Shown here piece by piece: positions 12,068-13,466 of a stretch of 13,466 nucleotides of DNA (position 1 is the stretch's first letter; each line of letters opens with the position of its first letter). The notes beneath the pieces were generated by a model that saw only the letters and a program-made list of their open reading frames with translations, ran no database searches and had not been told where the DNA came from. The position numbers were made by a program, and so were the translations under genes. The DNA is from Planctomycetota bacterium (GTDB lineage Bacteria; Planctomycetota; Planctomycetia; Isosphaerales; Isosphaeraceae), in the NCBI GenBank assembly GCA_021777685.1, contig JAJYDH010000122.1, positions 1-13,466 of the forward strand, given 5' to 3'.

Positions 12068-13466
12068 TCAGCGCCCGGCCGGGGCGACGACCTTCGAGTT
12101 CGAGAGGCTCTTCTTGTACGCCTCGAACTGGCGGCGAAGCTCCGGCGGCGGGGTCGACTTGCCCCCTTCGGACAGCCCGCCGAGGCTATCCTGTGGGAGC
12201 GTGGTGCCCTGCCGGTCGTTGCGGTTGCTGGCCGTGGCGGTCGTGGTGAAGTCCGATTTGCGGGCCGGGTCGAAGACCTTGTCCTGGCCCGGCTTCACCT
12301 TGATCTCGCGGCCTGGTCCGGCGGGGCCGGGCTGCTTCCGGTTCTCGAACTTCTTGACGAACTGCTCGGCCTCGTCCTTGCTCATCCCGAGCTGCTTCTC
12401 GACGCTCGGGGTGAACTTGTCGTCCTTGAGCAGGTCCTGGATCTTCCGGAGGGCGAGGTTCGTCTGCTCCTTATCCGGCGCCACCGAGGGTTCCGAGCCG
12501 TCCGGCGAGCGCGACGGGACCGGAGGGAGGGGCGTGGACTTGTCCTCGAACTTGTCCGAGCCTGGATTCTCCCCAGAGCGTCCCCCGCGCCCTGTCGGGC
12601 TCTTCGACGGCGAATTCCCGCCTTCCTGATCGGGCGGGGCCTGATCGTTCGGCGGCCCGCCTTGTTGCTGGCCGCCCTTTTGACCGGGCTGTTGCCCGCC
12701 CGGCTGACCGGATTGCTTGCTACCCTGTTGACTCTGCTGCTTTCCGCCCATCTGTCCAGGCTTCGAAGCTTGTTGCCCAGTCTGCTGACCCTGTTGCTGG
12801 CCGCCTGGCCGCACACCCGGCTGGCTGGATTTCTGACCACCTTGCTGAGCTTGCTGCTGTCCCTGTTGCCCCTGTTGCTGCCCCGCCTGTTGTCCCTGCT
12901 GTCCCTGCCCCTGCTGTCCCTGCTGTCCCTGCTGTCCCTGCCCCTGCTGTCCCTGCTTCTGCTGTCCTTGCCCCTGTTGTCCTTGCCCCTGTTGTCCCTG
13001 CTGTCCTTGCTGGTGCCCGGCCTTCTGGCCAGATTGTTGTCCGGATTGCTGGCCGTTCTTTTGGGAGGATTGCTGACCTGCCTGCTGGCCGGCTTTCTGG
13101 CCAGACTGCTGGTCGGAGGACGCCTGGGCAGGCTTTTGAGCATTTTGGGCGGACTTCTGAGCGGTTTGCTGATCTGAGTTCAGAGCCGTTTGTTGTTTCG
13201 ACTGCCGCCCAGTCTTCTGGTCATTCTGCTGACCATTCTTCTGCTCGTTCTGCTGACCGGCCTGCTGCTGACCATTCTTCTGGTCATTCTGCTGGCCGGC
13301 TTGCTGCTGCTGACCGTTCTTCTGGTTGTTCTGCTGGCCGGCTTGCTGCTGTCCGTTCTTCTGGTCGTTCTGCTGCCCGGTCATTTGCTGACCATTCTTC
13401 TGGTCGTTCTGCTGACCGGCCTGCTGCTGACCATTCTTCTGGTCGTTCTGCTGACCGGCCTGCTGC
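12068..13466 (-). CDS. Gln/Gly-rich repeat protein, C-terminal part (DUF4175-like), partial
   Basis: The frame is open to the right edge, so the N-terminus is missing; an internal ATG at 13384 lies within the repeats and is not a credible start. The 465 visible residues begin with about six copies of a 13-residue unit (AGQQNDQKNGQQQ). A Ser/Ala/Lys-containing link, a QQG-rich block, and a Pro/Gly/Lys-rich disordered part follow. Only the last 130 or so residues look folded: ALRKIQDLLKDD, QLGMSKDEAEQFVKKFE, and a final PPPELRRQFEAYKKSLS. From memory, this end (a helical segment, then a PPPE-x-Y/F-AY tail after a QGQQG region) resembles large planctomycete DUF4175-like membrane proteins encoded near MoxR/BatA clusters. 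If so, the missing part would hold two or three membrane segments and a long periplasmic domain. The function is unknown. It is on the same strand as nadB, 124 bases upstream. Confidence 0.8.
   Translation of the reverse strand, partial: QQAGQQNDQKNGQQQAGQQNDQKNGQQMTGQQNDQKNGQQQAGQQNNQKNGQQQQAGQQNDQKNGQQQAGQQNEQKNGQQNDQKTGRQSKQQTALNSDQQTAQKSAQNAQKPAQASSDQQSGQKAGQQAGQQSSQKNGQQSGQQSGQKAGHQQGQQGQQGQGQQGQGQQKQGQQGQGQQGQQGQQGQGQQGQQAGQQQGQQGQQQAQQGGQKSSQPGVRPGGQQQGQQTGQQASKPGQMGGKQQSQQGSKQSGQPGGQQPGQKGGQQQGGPPNDQAPPDQEGGNSPSKSPTGRGGRSGENPGSDKFEDKSTPLPPVPSRSPDGSEPSVAPDKEQTNLALRKIQDLLKDDKFTPSVEKQLGMSKDEAEQFVKKFENRKQPGPAGPGREIKVKPGQDKVFDPARKSDFTTTATASNRNDRQGTTLPQDSLGGLSEGGKSTPPPELRRQFEAYKKSLSNSKVVAPAGR
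12845..13012. repeat. Low-complexity QQG-coding block
   Basis: Within the Gln-rich gene, imperfect 9-base and 6-base words read on the plus strand as TGTCCCTGC/CCCTGC alternate without spacers, coding on the minus strand for QQG and QG in varying order. The copies are close to identical at the DNA level in places, which suggests recent slippage. Reading the opposite strand gives a spurious leucine-rich frame. Confidence 0.75.
13235..13466. repeat. 39-bp coding tandem repeat
   Basis: The word ATTCTTCTG/GTTCTTCTG recurs at 13235, 13274, 13316, 13355, 13394 and 13433. The spacing is therefore 39, 42, 39, 39 and 39 bases; the 42 comes from one extra Gln codon. The array continues past the window edge. 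Each unit codes on the minus strand for AGQQNDQKNGQQQ or a one-residue variant (D to N, D to E, A to T, Q to M). The last two copies at the edge are identical over their visible length. Confidence 0.85.

Noticed and set aside
10321..12249. 642-codon plus-strand frame opposite nadB
   Set aside because: nadB on the minus strand carries every family motif; this frame is its complement and extends into the antisense of the Gln-rich gene.
12662..13177. Plus-strand frame coding for an extremely leucine-rich protein that looks like many membrane helices
   Set aside because: It is the antisense of CAG/CAA-rich repeats in the Gln-rich gene. CTG/TTG codons arise automatically; there is no ribosome binding site and no homology pattern.
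13235..13466. Regularly spaced repeats that could suggest a CRISPR array
   Set aside because: The units are directly adjacent with no unique spacers, keep a coding frame (39 or 42 bases), and translate to a continuous repeat protein.

Overview
The window looks like chromosomal DNA of a GC-rich planctomycete, most likely of the Isosphaeraceae group (inference). The reasons are the very high GC, the strong GC bias at third codon positions, and the gene set: a MoxR/DUF58/BatA-type cluster, a secreted squalene-cyclase-like repeat protein, an Uma2 protein and a glutamine-rich DUF4175-like protein. I see no rRNA, tRNA, CRISPR array, transposase or phage gene.

Layout. Two minus-strand genes lie on the left. 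One is the N-terminal part of a secreted prenyltransferase/squalene-cyclase-repeat protein (1-587, running off the left edge). The other encodes an exported or membrane-anchored protein of unknown function with propeller-like repeats (771-1871). A 764-bp intergenic region (1872-2635) separates them from a plus-strand operon. It carries candidate promoters on both strands and a hairpin in the operon leader. The operon (2636-10183) has six genes: a MoxR-family AAA+ ATPase, an Uma2/DUF820 nuclease-fold protein, a DUF58 protein, a BatA-like VWA membrane protein, a second VWA membrane protein with a glutamine-amidotransferase-like domain, and a small SRPBCC (START-like) protein whose start overlaps the previous stop in ATGA. 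A long, nearly perfect hairpin (10180-10258) ends the operon. It meets the convergent minus-strand nadB (L-aspartate oxidase, 10255-11943). Upstream of nadB on the same strand is a partial gene for a very Gln/Gly-rich repeat protein (12068-13466, N-terminus off the right edge).

How the genes work together. MoxR ATPases, DUF58 proteins and membrane VWA proteins recur together and are thought to act as a chaperone-like module: the AAA+ ring remodels targets recruited through the metal-binding VWA (MIDAS) domains. Here the ATPase and DUF58 protein look cytosolic. The two large VWA proteins have two N-terminal and one C-terminal membrane segments each, and would place the module at the cell envelope. 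The flanking squalene-cyclase-like and Gln-rich proteins are, as I recall, frequent planctomycete neighbours of this module. nadB (first step of NAD synthesis from aspartate) appears to be an unrelated neighbour. The less ordinary points are the Uma2 gene between moxR and DUF58, the SRPBCC gene coupled to the operon end, the hairpin that supplies the TAG stop codons of both convergent genes, and the 39-bp coding tandem repeat at the right edge.
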